Source: Microbacterium sp. LCT-H2 (GTDB lineage: Bacteria > Actinomycetota > Actinomycetes > Actinomycetales > Microbacteriaceae). From it: a DNA stretch of 64,000 nt. The position numbers and the translations under genes are program-made. Positions within the stretch are counted from its first letter, which is position 1. Every line of letters starts with the position of its first letter. Shown here piece by piece: positions 7,067-15,275 of this stretch. The DNA is taken from the NCBI RefSeq assembly GCF_001866135.1, contig NZ_MODW01000008.1, positions 31,550 through 95,549 on the forward strand. Reading direction: 5' to 3'. Below the pieces are notes generated by a model that saw only the letters and a list, made by a program, of their open reading frames with translations, ran no database searches and was not told the DNA's origin.

Positions 7067-9022
7067 GTGACGACCAATCATCAAGCCGATCCCCTCATCG
7101 GGCGGCTTGTCGACGGTCGGTACCGGGTGCGTGCGCGGATCGCCCGCGGCGGAATGGCCACGGTCTATGTCGCCACCGACCTCCGACTGGAGCGTCGCAT
7201 CGCCCTGAAGGTCATGCACGCCCACCTCAGCGACGACTCCGCGTTCCAGAGCCGGTTCATCCAGGAGGCACGCGCCGCGGCGCGGCTCGCCGACCCGCAC
7301 GTGGTCAACGTTTTCGATCAGGGCCAGGACGGCGAGCTCGCCTACCTCGTCATGGAGTATCTGCCCGGCATCACCCTGCGGGAGCTGCTCCGCGAGCAGA
7401 AGCGCCTCACCGTCGCTCAGACGATCACCATCATGGACGCCGTTCTCGCCGGGCTGTCCGCCGCGCATCGGGCGGGCATCGTCCATCGCGACGTGAAGCC
7501 GGAGAACGTCCTGCTCGCGGAGGACGGCCGCATCAAGATCGGCGACTTCGGACTCGCCAGGGCGACGACCGCGAACACCGCGACCGGGCAGCAGCTCCTC
7601 GGGACGATCGCGTACCTCGCGCCCGAGCTCGTCACCCGCGGCACCGCCGACGCCCGCAGCGACATCTACGCGCTCGGCATCATGCTCTACGAGATGCTCG
7701 TCGGCGAGCAGCCCTACAAGGGCGAGCAGCCGATGCAGATCGCGTTCCAGCACGCCACGGAGTCGGTTCCCCGGCCCAGCGTCCGCAATCCCGCGGTGCC
7801 GGAGCAGCTCGACGAGCTCGTGCTGTGGGCGACCGAGAAGTCTCCGGACGAGCGTCCGGACGATGCCCAGCAGATGCTCGAGCGCCTGCGCGAGATCGAG
7901 CGTGAGATCGGGGTCGCTCCCGCCGTGACCCGCACCACCGGCGCTTCCCACGGCCAGGCAGATTCCGGAGACCTCACCAAGGTCATGCCGGGCACCATGG
8001 TCCTCCCCGAGCCGGCGACGGCCACCTCCCCGGGGATCGACAACGCCACGATCCTCCGCCGGCGAGCCGCCAAGCGCCGCGCCCGCGGTACCTTCCTCCT
8101 CTCCCTCGTTCTGCTGCTCGCCGTCCTCGCCGGCGGCGTCGGATGGTGGTTCGGCTCCGGTCCCGGATCGCTGATCGCGGTGCCTGATGTAGCGGGCCAG
8201 ACCTACGACGAAGCCGCCGCGGACCTCGCCGAAGCCGGCTTCGAACCCGCCCAGCGCGACGAGTTCTCCGTGGATGTCGAGAAGGGGATCGTCATCGAGA
8301 CGGACCCCGGCACGGGCACCAGGATCGACAAGGGCACCACGGTCGCCGTCGTCGTCTCCGCCGGCCCGGCCTCGCACGACCTCGCCCCCGTCGCCGGGGA
8401 GCCGGCCGACGATGTGCGGGCCGCATTGCAGGCGGCGAATCTGGAGATCACCGACGACGAGGAGTACTTCACCGACACCGCGGACGGGTCGGTCGTCAAT
8501 GTCCGCATCACCCCCCGAGCCGGCGGAGATGCCTTCGCCTGCGACCAGGGCTGCACGGTCCACGAGAAGGACACGGCGACCATCCAGGTGTCGCGCGGCC
8601 CGGTGCCGGATGTCACGGACATGACGGTCAAGCAGGCCACCGAGACGCTCACCGGCAAGGGACTGAAGGTGGCGGAGGAGAACATCTACCGCCCGAGCGA
8701 CTCCATCGGCAAGGACCGCGTCATCGGCTACGCGGACCGCGCCGAGAGAGGATCATGGCGCCCGGGCGAGACGATCCAGCTGATCGTCTCGCAGGGGCCG
8801 CCGCTGTTCGACGTTCCCGATGTCTCCGGGATGACGCGCGATGAGGCCACCGCCGCGTTGCGCGACGCCGGTTTCACCTGGAGCTACACGAGCAGCACCG
8901 GTCTGCCCGACTCCGTGTGGGATCTCCTCGCGAACGAGAACACGCGCGTGGAGTCGTACAGCCCGTCCGACCCGCAGCGGAAGGGCACGAGCATCACGCT
9001 CACCATGAGCTTCGCCGGCTGA
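7067..9022 (+). CDS. pknL: PknL-type serine/threonine kinase with four PASTA domains
   Basis: 651-residue membrane receptor kinase. The cytoplasmic kinase domain (about 19-280) has RGGMATVY, the VAIK-type lysine in IALKVM, HRDVKPEN, GDFGLAR and the APE-like YLAPE. A single membrane segment lies at about 341-362, followed by four extracellular PASTA repeats (about 371-436, 437-512, 513-578, 579-651) that bind muropeptides or lipid II in related kinases. PASTA 2 carries an unusual Cys pair (FACDQGC). The GTG start is 6 nt after a TAGACT -10 (7055-7060), so the transcript is probably leaderless. Synteny with Rv2175c and aroG matches Mtb pknL, although Mtb PknL lacks PASTA domains. It ends at a strong bidirectional hairpin. 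Confidence 0.93.
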   Translation: MTTNHQADPLIGRLVDGRYRVRARIARGGMATVYVATDLRLERRIALKVMHAHLSDDSAFQSRFIQEARAAARLADPHVVNVFDQGQDGELAYLVMEYLPGITLRELLREQKRLTVAQTITIMDAVLAGLSAAHRAGIVHRDVKPENVLLAEDGRIKIGDFGLARATTANTATGQQLLGTIAYLAPELVTRGTADARSDIYALGIMLYEMLVGEQPYKGEQPMQIAFQHATESVPRPSVRNPAVPEQLDELVLWATEKSPDERPDDAQQMLERLREIEREIGVAPAVTRTTGASHGQADSGDLTKVMPGTMVLPEPATATSPGIDNATILRRRAAKRRARGTFLLSLVLLLAVLAGGVGWWFGSGPGSLIAVPDVAGQTYDEAAADLAEAGFEPAQRDEFSVDVEKGIVIETDPGTGTRIDKGTTVAVVVSAGPASHDLAPVAGEPADDVRAALQAANLEITDDEEYFTDTADGSVVNVRITPRAGGDAFACDQGCTVHEKDTATIQVSRGPVPDVTDMTVKQATETLTGKGLKVAEENIYRPSDSIGKDRVIGYADRAERGSWRPGETIQLIVSQGPPLFDVPDVSGMTRDEATAALRDAGFTWSYTSSTGLPDSVWDLLANENTRVESYSPSDPQRKGTSITLTMSFAG

Positions 9023-9033
9023 CGCCGACACGA

Positions 9034-9066
9034 CGAAGGGGCCGGAACATCGTTCCGGCCCCTTCG
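9034..9066. terminator. Bidirectional terminator between pknL and aroG
   Basis: A perfect 15-bp inverted repeat (9034-9048 / 9052-9066; arm CGAAGGGGCCGGAAC) with a 3-nt loop lies between convergent stop codons at 9022 and 9084, so it can serve both genes. Confidence 0.85.
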
Positions 9067-9083
9067 TGCATCCCGCACGTGGA

Positions 9084-10424
9084 TCAGCGCTTCTCGAGCT
9101 CCTCGGCAACGAGGAAGGCCAGCTCCAGGGACTGCATGTGGTTCAGGCGCGGGTCGCACAGGCTCTCGTAGCGCGTCGCGAGGGCCGCCTCGTCGATCTG
9201 CTCCGACCCACCCAGGCACTCGGTGACGTCGTCGCCGGTCAGCTCGACGTGGATGCCGCCGGGGAAGGTACCCACGGCGCGGTGCGCCTCGAAGAAGCCG
9301 CGGACCTCGTCGACGACGTCATCGAAACGGCGCGTCTTGTATCCGGTGGGCGTCGTGATGCCGTTGCCGTGCATGGGGTCGGTGACCCACAGCGGCTGCG
9401 CACCGGATTCCCGGACGGCCTCCAGCAGCGGGGGCAGCGCGTCGCGGATCCGGCCGGCACCCATGCGCGTGATGAACGTCAGGCGGCCGGGCTCGCGCTC
9501 AGGGTCGAGCTTGTCGATGAGCGCCAGCGCCGTCTCCGGCGTCGTGGTGGGGCCCAGCTTCACGCCGATCGGGTTCCGGATCTTCGAGAAGTAGTCGACG
9601 TGCGCACCGTCGAGCTCGCGCGTGCGCTCCCCGATCCACAGGAAGTGGGCCGAGGTGTTGTACGGCGTGTCCGTCCGGGAGTCGATGCGGGTCATCGGGC
9701 GCTCGTAGTCCATGAGCAGGCCCTCGTGGCCGGTGAAGAACTCGACCCGCTTCAGCTCGTCGAAGTCCGCGCCGGCGGCCTCCATGAACTTGATCGCACG
9801 ATCGATCTCGGCGGCCATGCGCTCGTAGCGCTGGTTGGCGGGGTTCTGGGCGAAGCCCTTGTTCCAGGAGTGCACCTCCCGGAGGTCGGCGAATCCACCC
9901 TGCGTGAAAGCCCGGATGAGGTTCAGCGTCGAGGCCGCGGTGTGGTAGCCCTGCAGCAGACGACCGGGGTCGGCCTGACGCGAGCCTTCGGTGAAGTCGT
10001 AGCCGTTGACGATGTCGCCGCGGTACGCCGGAAGCGTGACGTCGCCGCGCGTCTCCGTGTCGCTCGAGCGCGGCTTGGCGAACTGCCCGGCCATGCGCCC
10101 CATCTTGACGACCGGCATGGAGGCACCGTACGTGAGCACCACGGCCATCTGCAGCACCGTCTTGATGCGGTTCCGGATCTGCTCAGCCGTCGCGCCGGCG
10201 AACGTCTCGGCGCAGTCGCCGCCCTGCAGCAGGAAGGCCTGCCCCGAGGCTGCCCGGGCGAGACGGTCGCGGAGGTTGTCGACCTCACCGGCGAAGACCA
10301 GCGGCGGAAGGCTCGAGATCTGCCGGGAGACGTCGGCGACGCGGTCGGCGTCTGGCCACTGCGGCTGCTGCTTGATGGGAAGCGAGCGCCAGGCATCAAG
10401 GGCTTCGATGTGGTGCGGGAGCAT
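9084..10424 (-). CDS. aroG: Class II 3-deoxy-7-phosphoheptulonate (DAHP) synthase
   Basis: First enzyme of the shikimate pathway, joining phosphoenolpyruvate and erythrose 4-phosphate. At 446 residues it is the plant/mycobacterial class II form, not the short class I type. Family signatures include FLLQGGDCAETF, RMAGQFAKPRSS, FTGHEGLLMDYE and WVTDPMHGNGI, with metal-binding Cys, His, Glu and Asp residues within them. The ATG is 6 nt after a TAGGCT -10 (10431-10436 on the opposite strand), indicating leaderless transcription. The same gene order (kinase, aroG, acyltransferase) is found in Mtb (Rv2176, Rv2178c, Rv2182c). In mycobacteria this enzyme partners with chorismate mutase; no such gene is in the window. 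Confidence 0.97.
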   Translation of the reverse strand: MLPHHIEALDAWRSLPIKQQPQWPDADRVADVSRQISSLPPLVFAGEVDNLRDRLARAASGQAFLLQGGDCAETFAGATAEQIRNRIKTVLQMAVVLTYGASMPVVKMGRMAGQFAKPRSSDTETRGDVTLPAYRGDIVNGYDFTEGSRQADPGRLLQGYHTAASTLNLIRAFTQGGFADLREVHSWNKGFAQNPANQRYERMAAEIDRAIKFMEAAGADFDELKRVEFFTGHEGLLMDYERPMTRIDSRTDTPYNTSAHFLWIGERTRELDGAHVDYFSKIRNPIGVKLGPTTTPETALALIDKLDPEREPGRLTFITRMGAGRIRDALPPLLEAVRESGAQPLWVTDPMHGNGITTPTGYKTRRFDDVVDEVRGFFEAHRAVGTFPGGIHVELTGDDVTECLGGSEQIDEAALATRYESLCDPRLNHMQSLELAFLVAEELEKR

Positions 10425-10471
10425 GCGTCCAGCCTAGTGGGCGGCGACACCGCCGAGACGCGCCCCGGAGC

Positions 10472-11161
10472 CTATGTGACGCGCGCCGGGAGGCGGTCCT
10501 TGACCGTCGACGCGTAGACGTCCTCGTACTCCTGCTGACCGAGGCGCTGGAGCGCCACCATGATCTCGTCCGTGACGGAACGGAGGATGTAGCGGTCGTT
10601 CTCCATGCCGGCGTAGCGGGAGAAGTCGAGCGGCTCGCCGATGACGATTCCGACCCGCATGACGCGCGGGATCCGGCGGCCGATGGGCATGGCCGTGTCG
10701 GTGTCGACCATGATGACCGGGATGACGGGGACCTTCGCTTCGAGCGCCATCCGGGCGATGCCGGTGCGGCCTCGGTAGAGCTTGCCATCGGGGCTGCGGG
10801 TGCCCTCCGGATAGATGCCGAGCAGGTCGCCCCCGCCGAGGACCTGGAGGCCGGTGTTCAGGGAGGCCTCGGAGGCCTTGCCACCGGAGCGATCGATGGG
10901 GATCTGGCCCGTCGCCTTCATGAAGAAGCGGGTGGACCACCCCTTCAGGCCCCGTCCGGTGAAGTAGTCGCTCTTCGCGAGGAACGACATCGGCCGATCG
11001 ATCACGAGAGGCAGGAAGATCGAGTCCGCGAAGGAGAGATGGTTGCTGGCGAGGATCGCCGCCCCGGTCGCGGGCACGTTCTTCCGCCCCACGATCCAGG
11101 GGCGGAACACGGCCTTGACCACGGGGCCGATCACGACGTACTTCATCAGCCAGTAGAACAT
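10472..11161 (-). CDS. 1-acyl-sn-glycerol-3-phosphate acyltransferase (PlsC family)
   Basis: Membrane-associated phospholipid acyltransferase of 229 residues. It has the acceptor motif NHLSFAD (NHxxxxD), the glycerol-phosphate-binding YPEGTRSPDG, and PVIPVIM, the four-block pattern of the family. I start it at the ATG at 11161 (MFYWLMKYVVIG), which is 8 nt after TAGACT (11170-11175) and matches the usual N-terminus. A 33-residue longer form beginning at 11260 is possible but its extension looks non-coding. The homologue in Mtb is Rv2182c, also downstream of aroG. It is divergent from the acyl-CoA ligase, and both serve lipid metabolism. Confidence 0.92.
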   Translation of the reverse strand: MFYWLMKYVVIGPVVKAVFRPWIVGRKNVPATGAAILASNHLSFADSIFLPLVIDRPMSFLAKSDYFTGRGLKGWSTRFFMKATGQIPIDRSGGKASEASLNTGLQVLGGGDLLGIYPEGTRSPDGKLYRGRTGIARMALEAKVPVIPVIMVDTDTAMPIGRRIPRVMRVGIVIGEPLDFSRYAGMENDRYILRSVTDEIMVALQRLGQQEYEDVYASTVKDRLPARVT

Positions 11162-11311
11162 CGAGGTGAAGTCTAGCGCCGTGTCGCACATCGCCCCACG
11201 TTTCTCGTCTCTCGACGCCCGAAGCGACTGAGTTTCACCCTGACCGCGACCCGGTGCCATGCCCTAGACTCGGACCAACGCCCGTGCCCGACCGGTACCG
11301 AAGGAGCTGCC

Positions 11312-13144
11312 GTGGTCCAGTTTGAAGTCCCCGCGATCGTCCCCGCCGATCCCGACGCGAACGTCGCCGACCTGCTTGCGAAGCGCGTCGAGGCGACTCC
11401 CGACCGGGCGTTGTTCTCTGTCCCGCAGGGCGACGGATGGCGCGACATCTCCGCCGCCGATTTCGAGACCGCCGTGATCGCGCTCGCGAAGGGCTTCGCC
11501 GCCGCCGGCATCCAGCCCGGCGAGAAGGTGGGCTTCCTCGCCCGCACCACGTACGAGTGGAGCCTCGTCGACTTCGCTCTGTTCTACGCCGGCGCCGTGA
11601 TGGTGCCGATCTACGAGACGAGCTCCCCGTCGCAGATCCAGTGGATCCTCGAGGACTCGGGCGCGATCGCGCTCCTCGTCGAGTCGCCGGAGCACTTCGC
11701 CCGCGTCGACGAGGTGCGCGGCGACCTGCCGCTGCTCCGGGAGGTCTGGCAGCTGCATCTGGGCGCCATCGACACGCTCACCGCGCAGGGGGCCTCGGTC
11801 TCCGACGACGAGATCCAGCGGCGCCGGAACCTCGCCGTCGGCTCGGACATCGCGACCCTCATCTACACCTCGGGCTCCACGGGACGACCCAAGGGCTGCG
11901 TGCTCACGCACAGCAACTTCGTCGAGCTCTCCCGCAACTCCGCGAAGGCCCTCGACGAAGTCGTGCAGACCCCCGGCTCCTCCACCCTGCTCTTCATCAC
12001 CACGGCGCACGTCTTCGCCCGGTTCATCTCGATCCTCAACGTGCACGCGGGCGTCCGCACCGGGCACCAGCCGGACACCCGTCAGCTGCTGCCCGCGCTC
12101 GGGTCGTTCAAGCCGACCTACCTCCTGGCCGTCCCCCGCGTGTTCGAGAAGGTGTACAACTCCGCCGAGCAGAAGGCCGAGGCGGGCGGCAAGGGCAAGA
12201 TCTTCCGGGCGGCCGCCGACGTGGCGATCGAGCACTCCCGGCTCCTCGAGGAGGGGAAGAAGATCCCGTTCGGGATGAAGCTCAAGTTCGCGCTGTTCAA
12301 CAAGCTCGTGTACTCCAAGCTGCGCGAGGCGATGGGCGGGAACGTCGTCTACGCCGTCTCCGGATCCGCGCCCCTCGGCGCCCGCCTCGGCCACTTCTTC
12401 CACAGCCTCGGCGTCGTGATCCTCGAGGGCTACGGCCTCACCGAGACGACGGCGCCCGCCACCGTCAACCTCGCGACCAAGTCGAAGATCGGCACCGTCG
12501 GTCCCGCCCTTCCCGGCGTCGGCCTGCGTCTCGCCGACGACGGCGAGATCGAGGTGCGCGGGATCAACGTCTTCAAGGAGTACTGGAACAACCCGGAGGC
12601 CACCGCCGAGGCGTTCAGCGATGGCGGCTGGTTCCACACCGGCGACATCGGCAGCTTCGATGCCGACGGCTTCCTCACCATCACCGGGCGCAAGAAGGAG
12701 ATCATCGTCACGGCGGGCGGCAAGAACGTCGCTCCGGCCGCCCTCGAGGACCCGATCCGCGCGAACCCGATCGTCGGGCAGGTCGTCGTCGTCGGCGACC
12801 AGCGTCCGTTCATCTCGGCCCTCGTCACCCTCGACCCGGAGATGCTGCCAACCTGGCTCGCGAACAACGGCCTCGACGAGAAGATGACGTTGGCCGAGGC
12901 CTCGACCAACGCGCAGGTCCGCGCCGAGGTGCAGCGCGCCGTGGACGCGGCGAACGAGCGGGTATCGCGCGCGGAGTCCATCCGCAAGTTCACGATCCTC
13001 GACTCGGAGTGGACGGAGGCCTCGGGCCACCTCACCCCGAAGCTGTCGATCAAGCGGAACATCATCATGAACGACTTCGCCGACGAGATCTCCGCGATCT
13101 ACGACGAGCCGGTCGCCACCACCAACGTCGCGATCGGCGGCTGA
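11312..13144 (+). CDS. fadD15: Long-chain fatty acid-CoA ligase (FadD15-like)
   Basis: 610-residue AMP-forming acyl-CoA synthetase that activates long-chain fatty acids through an acyl-adenylate. It shows the P-loop TLIYTSGSTGRPKG (about 182-195), the A5 motif EGYGLTETTAP, the A7 motif WFHTGDIG and the A10 region with ITGRKKEII followed by GGKNVAP. The GTG start has an AAGGAG site 7 nt upstream (GGTACCGAAGGAGCTGCC). In Mtb fadD15 (Rv2187) lies in the same neighbourhood. It ends at a large composite hairpin. Confidence 0.94.
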   Translation: MVQFEVPAIVPADPDANVADLLAKRVEATPDRALFSVPQGDGWRDISAADFETAVIALAKGFAAAGIQPGEKVGFLARTTYEWSLVDFALFYAGAVMVPIYETSSPSQIQWILEDSGAIALLVESPEHFARVDEVRGDLPLLREVWQLHLGAIDTLTAQGASVSDDEIQRRRNLAVGSDIATLIYTSGSTGRPKGCVLTHSNFVELSRNSAKALDEVVQTPGSSTLLFITTAHVFARFISILNVHAGVRTGHQPDTRQLLPALGSFKPTYLLAVPRVFEKVYNSAEQKAEAGGKGKIFRAAADVAIEHSRLLEEGKKIPFGMKLKFALFNKLVYSKLREAMGGNVVYAVSGSAPLGARLGHFFHSLGVVILEGYGLTETTAPATVNLATKSKIGTVGPALPGVGLRLADDGEIEVRGINVFKEYWNNPEATAEAFSDGGWFHTGDIGSFDADGFLTITGRKKEIIVTAGGKNVAPAALEDPIRANPIVGQVVVVGDQRPFISALVTLDPEMLPTWLANNGLDEKMTLAEASTNAQVRAEVQRAVDAANERVSRAESIRKFTILDSEWTEASGHLTPKLSIKRNIIMNDFADEISAIYDEPVATTNVAIGG

Positions 13145-13155
13145 CACCCCTCGTC

Positions 13156-13231
13156 GACCCACCCCCTTCTGACCGAACCGGCCCCTTGCGCGCGAGCGCA
13201 AGGGGCCGGTTCGTACGTAAGGGGGTGGGTC
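13156..13231. terminator. Composite two-tier hairpin between fadD15-like and def
   Basis: An inner perfect 17-bp repeat (13174-13190 / 13197-13213) with a 6-nt loop is enclosed by a second perfect 13-bp repeat (GACCCACCCCCTT at 13156-13168, with its complement at 13219-13231). It lies between convergent stops at 13144 and 13236 and can terminate both transcripts. Confidence 0.8.
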
Positions 13232-13235
13232 GGGT

Positions 13236-13727
13236 TTAGAACCAGGAGCTCTCGCGCACCTCGCGCATCGCGATCTTCCGGGTCTCGGGGTCGAGCCGGG
13301 AGAGGAAGAGCGTGCCGTCGAGGTGGTCGGTCTCATGCTGGAGGGCCTGCGCGAGCAAGCCGTCCCCCTCGAGCACCACCGGCCGCCCGTCGAGGTCGAT
13401 CCCCTCGACGCGGGCCCAGGGGTGGCGCTGCGCATCGTGCCAGAGTCCCGGCACCGAGAGGCACCCCTCCCCCGTCGGCTCGGGCTCGCCGCGCACCTCC
13501 GTGAGCACGGGGTTGAGGACGTATCCGATCTCGCCGTCGACGTTGTAGCTGAAGGCGCGGAGCGCGACGCCGATCTGCGGGGCCGCCACGCCGGCACGAC
13601 CGGGGAGCTCGACCGTCTCCAGGAGATCGGCGACCAGGGCGCGCACGCCGTCGTCGATCTCCTCGATGGGCGCGCAGACGGTCCGCAGGACGGGATCGCC
13701 GAAGATGCGGATCTCTCGGACCGTCAT
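13236..13727 (-). CDS. def: Peptide deformylase
   Basis: 163-residue metallohydrolase that removes the N-formyl group from nascent proteins. All three family motifs are present: GVAAPQIG (GxGLAAxQxG), EGCLSVPG (metal-binding Cys) and QHETDHLDG (HExxH, two metal-binding His and the catalytic Glu). The ATG overlaps the stop of the upstream MinD-like gene (TGATG), implying translational coupling. A formyltransferase gene is not in this window. Confidence 0.96.
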   Translation of the reverse strand: MTVREIRIFGDPVLRTVCAPIEEIDDGVRALVADLLETVELPGRAGVAAPQIGVALRAFSYNVDGEIGYVLNPVLTEVRGEPEPTGEGCLSVPGLWHDAQRHPWARVEGIDLDGRPVVLEGDGLLAQALQHETDHLDGTLFLSRLDPETRKIAMREVRESSWF

Positions 13728-15211
13728 CAGGCGGCCTTCGCCCGGAGACCCTCGACGAGGAGCGCCGCGAGTTCCCGCGCCGCCTTCCGCGTCTCAGGGA
13801 GGAGGTTCGCGAAGACGATCGTCCCGCCCGCGGCGATCTGCGGGTCGTACGGCACACGCACGACACTGCGGGCCCGCGACGCGAAGTGCGCCTGGAGCTC
13901 CCCGAGACGCACGAGCGGCGTGCCGGGCGTGGACTGGTTGAGCACCACGATCGCATCCCGCGCCTGCTGCGCGTGCCCGTTGGTCTCCAGCCACGTGAGC
14001 GTCTCGGAGGCCAGTCGCGCCTCGTCGACGCTGAGACCGGAGACGATGACGATCTGGTCGGCGAGGTCGAGGGTGGCCGACATCACCGAATGGACGATTC
14101 CGGTGCCGGTGTCGGTGAGGACGAGCGAGTAGTAATGAGCGGCCACATCGGCGACGTCGCGATAGTCGTCGTCGCTGAAGGCCTCGGCGACGCGGGGATC
14201 GGCGTCCGACGCGAGCACATCGAGGCGCGTCGCATCCCGAGCGACGATGGCGGAGACATCGTGGTAGCCCCGCACGTCGTCCCGGATGCGGACGAGGTCG
14301 CGCACGGACTTGCCGTGCGCGGCGCGCTGCACCCGGTCGGCGAGAGTTCCCCGATCGGGGTTCGCGTCCACCGCGATGACCCGGTCCTCCCTCGCGTCCG
14401 CAAGGGCCATACCGAGGAGCGCGGTGACCGTGGTCTTGCCCACACCGCCCTTACGCGAGAGCACCGGCACGAAACGGGCCCCGCCGGCGAGCGGCGCGGC
14501 GATCCGCGCGGTGAGCTCCTTGCGCTCACGCGCACGTCGTCCATCACCGAGGTTCAGTCGGCGTCCGGACAACGTGTAGAGCAGATGGCTCCACCCGCCC
14601 TCGGGTTCCGGCTTTGCCACACGATGCGGGTCGAGGAGGCGATCGGTGGTGAGGAGGTCCGCGGATTCGCGGGCGGACTCCCCCAACTCGTCGAGGCGCT
14701 TCGCGGTGAGCGTCACATCGGTGCGCGGCGCCGGACGCGCGGGCGCGGAGGCGACGGGCTTGTCGTCGGATGCGGGCATCGTGGTCTCCTTCTGCACGGG
14801 TGGCTGCGGAGCGCGCACCGGCTTCGCCGCCGGGATCTCCGTACGGTCGGCACCGGCCTTGGCGAGGAAGAGAGCCGCAGCCTCCTCCTCGGCGACCCGA
14901 TCCGGTGCGGCATCCGCCGTCGGCGCGGGCTCCTCCACCACGACCGCATCGATCACGTCATCGAGGCGCGGCGGATCCAGGACAGGCTTGGGCGCAGCGG
15001 GGAGCGTGAGGTCATCGACGACGAGATCGATGCCGACCTCTCCCACCACCACACCGTCGTCGGCGAGATCGTCGTCCTCCTCCGCCGGCAGGGTCACCCG
15101 CACCTGCGCGGTCCCGCCGAGGATGCCGATGCCGGCGGTGTCGACGGACGCAGCGTCGTCGAGCACCCCCAGCGGACTGTCCTCGGGATCGGCGTTGTTC
15201 TTCGCGGTCAC
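13727..15211 (-). CDS. MinD/ParA-like ATPase with long disordered N-terminus
   Basis: 494-residue protein. The first ~200 residues are acidic, Ala/Pro-rich and low in hydrophobic content. The C-terminal half is a deviant-Walker ATPase: [21 protein letters not shown] (P-loop near residue 250), [17 protein letters not shown] and [15 protein letters not shown]. This architecture is like the actinobacterial MinD-like ATPases found with type VII secretion or flagella/polarity genes, but no such partners are nearby. The GTG start has GGAG 8 nt upstream. The stop overlaps the def start, so the two share an mRNA. Target and localisation are unknown. Confidence 0.85.
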   Translation of the reverse strand: MTAKNNADPEDSPLGVLDDAASVDTAGIGILGGTAQVRVTLPAEEDDDLADDGVVVGEVGIDLVVDDLTLPAAPKPVLDPPRLDDVIDAVVVEEPAPTADAAPDRVAEEEAAALFLAKAGADRTEIPAAKPVRAPQPPVQKETTMPASDDKPVASAPARPAPRTDVTLTAKRLDELGESARESADLLTTDRLLDPHRVAKPEPEGGWSHLLYTLSGRRLNLGDGRRARERKELTARIAAPLAGGARFVPVLSRKGGVGKTTVTALLGMALADAREDRVIAVDANPDRGTLADRVQRAAHGKSVRDLVRIRDDVRGYHDVSAIVARDATRLDVLASDADPRVAEAFSDDDYRDVADVAAHYYSLVLTDTGTGIVHSVMSATLDLADQIVIVSGLSVDEARLASETLTWLETNGHAQQARDAIVVLNQSTPGTPLVRLGELQAHFASRARSVVRVPYDPQIAAGGTIVFANLLPETRKAARELAALLVEGLRAKAA

Positions 15212-15275
15212 GTGTCACTCCAACCTGTGCGGGCCTCGGGATGCGCCCAGGGTGCGCGGCCTCGCCCGGACAAGA

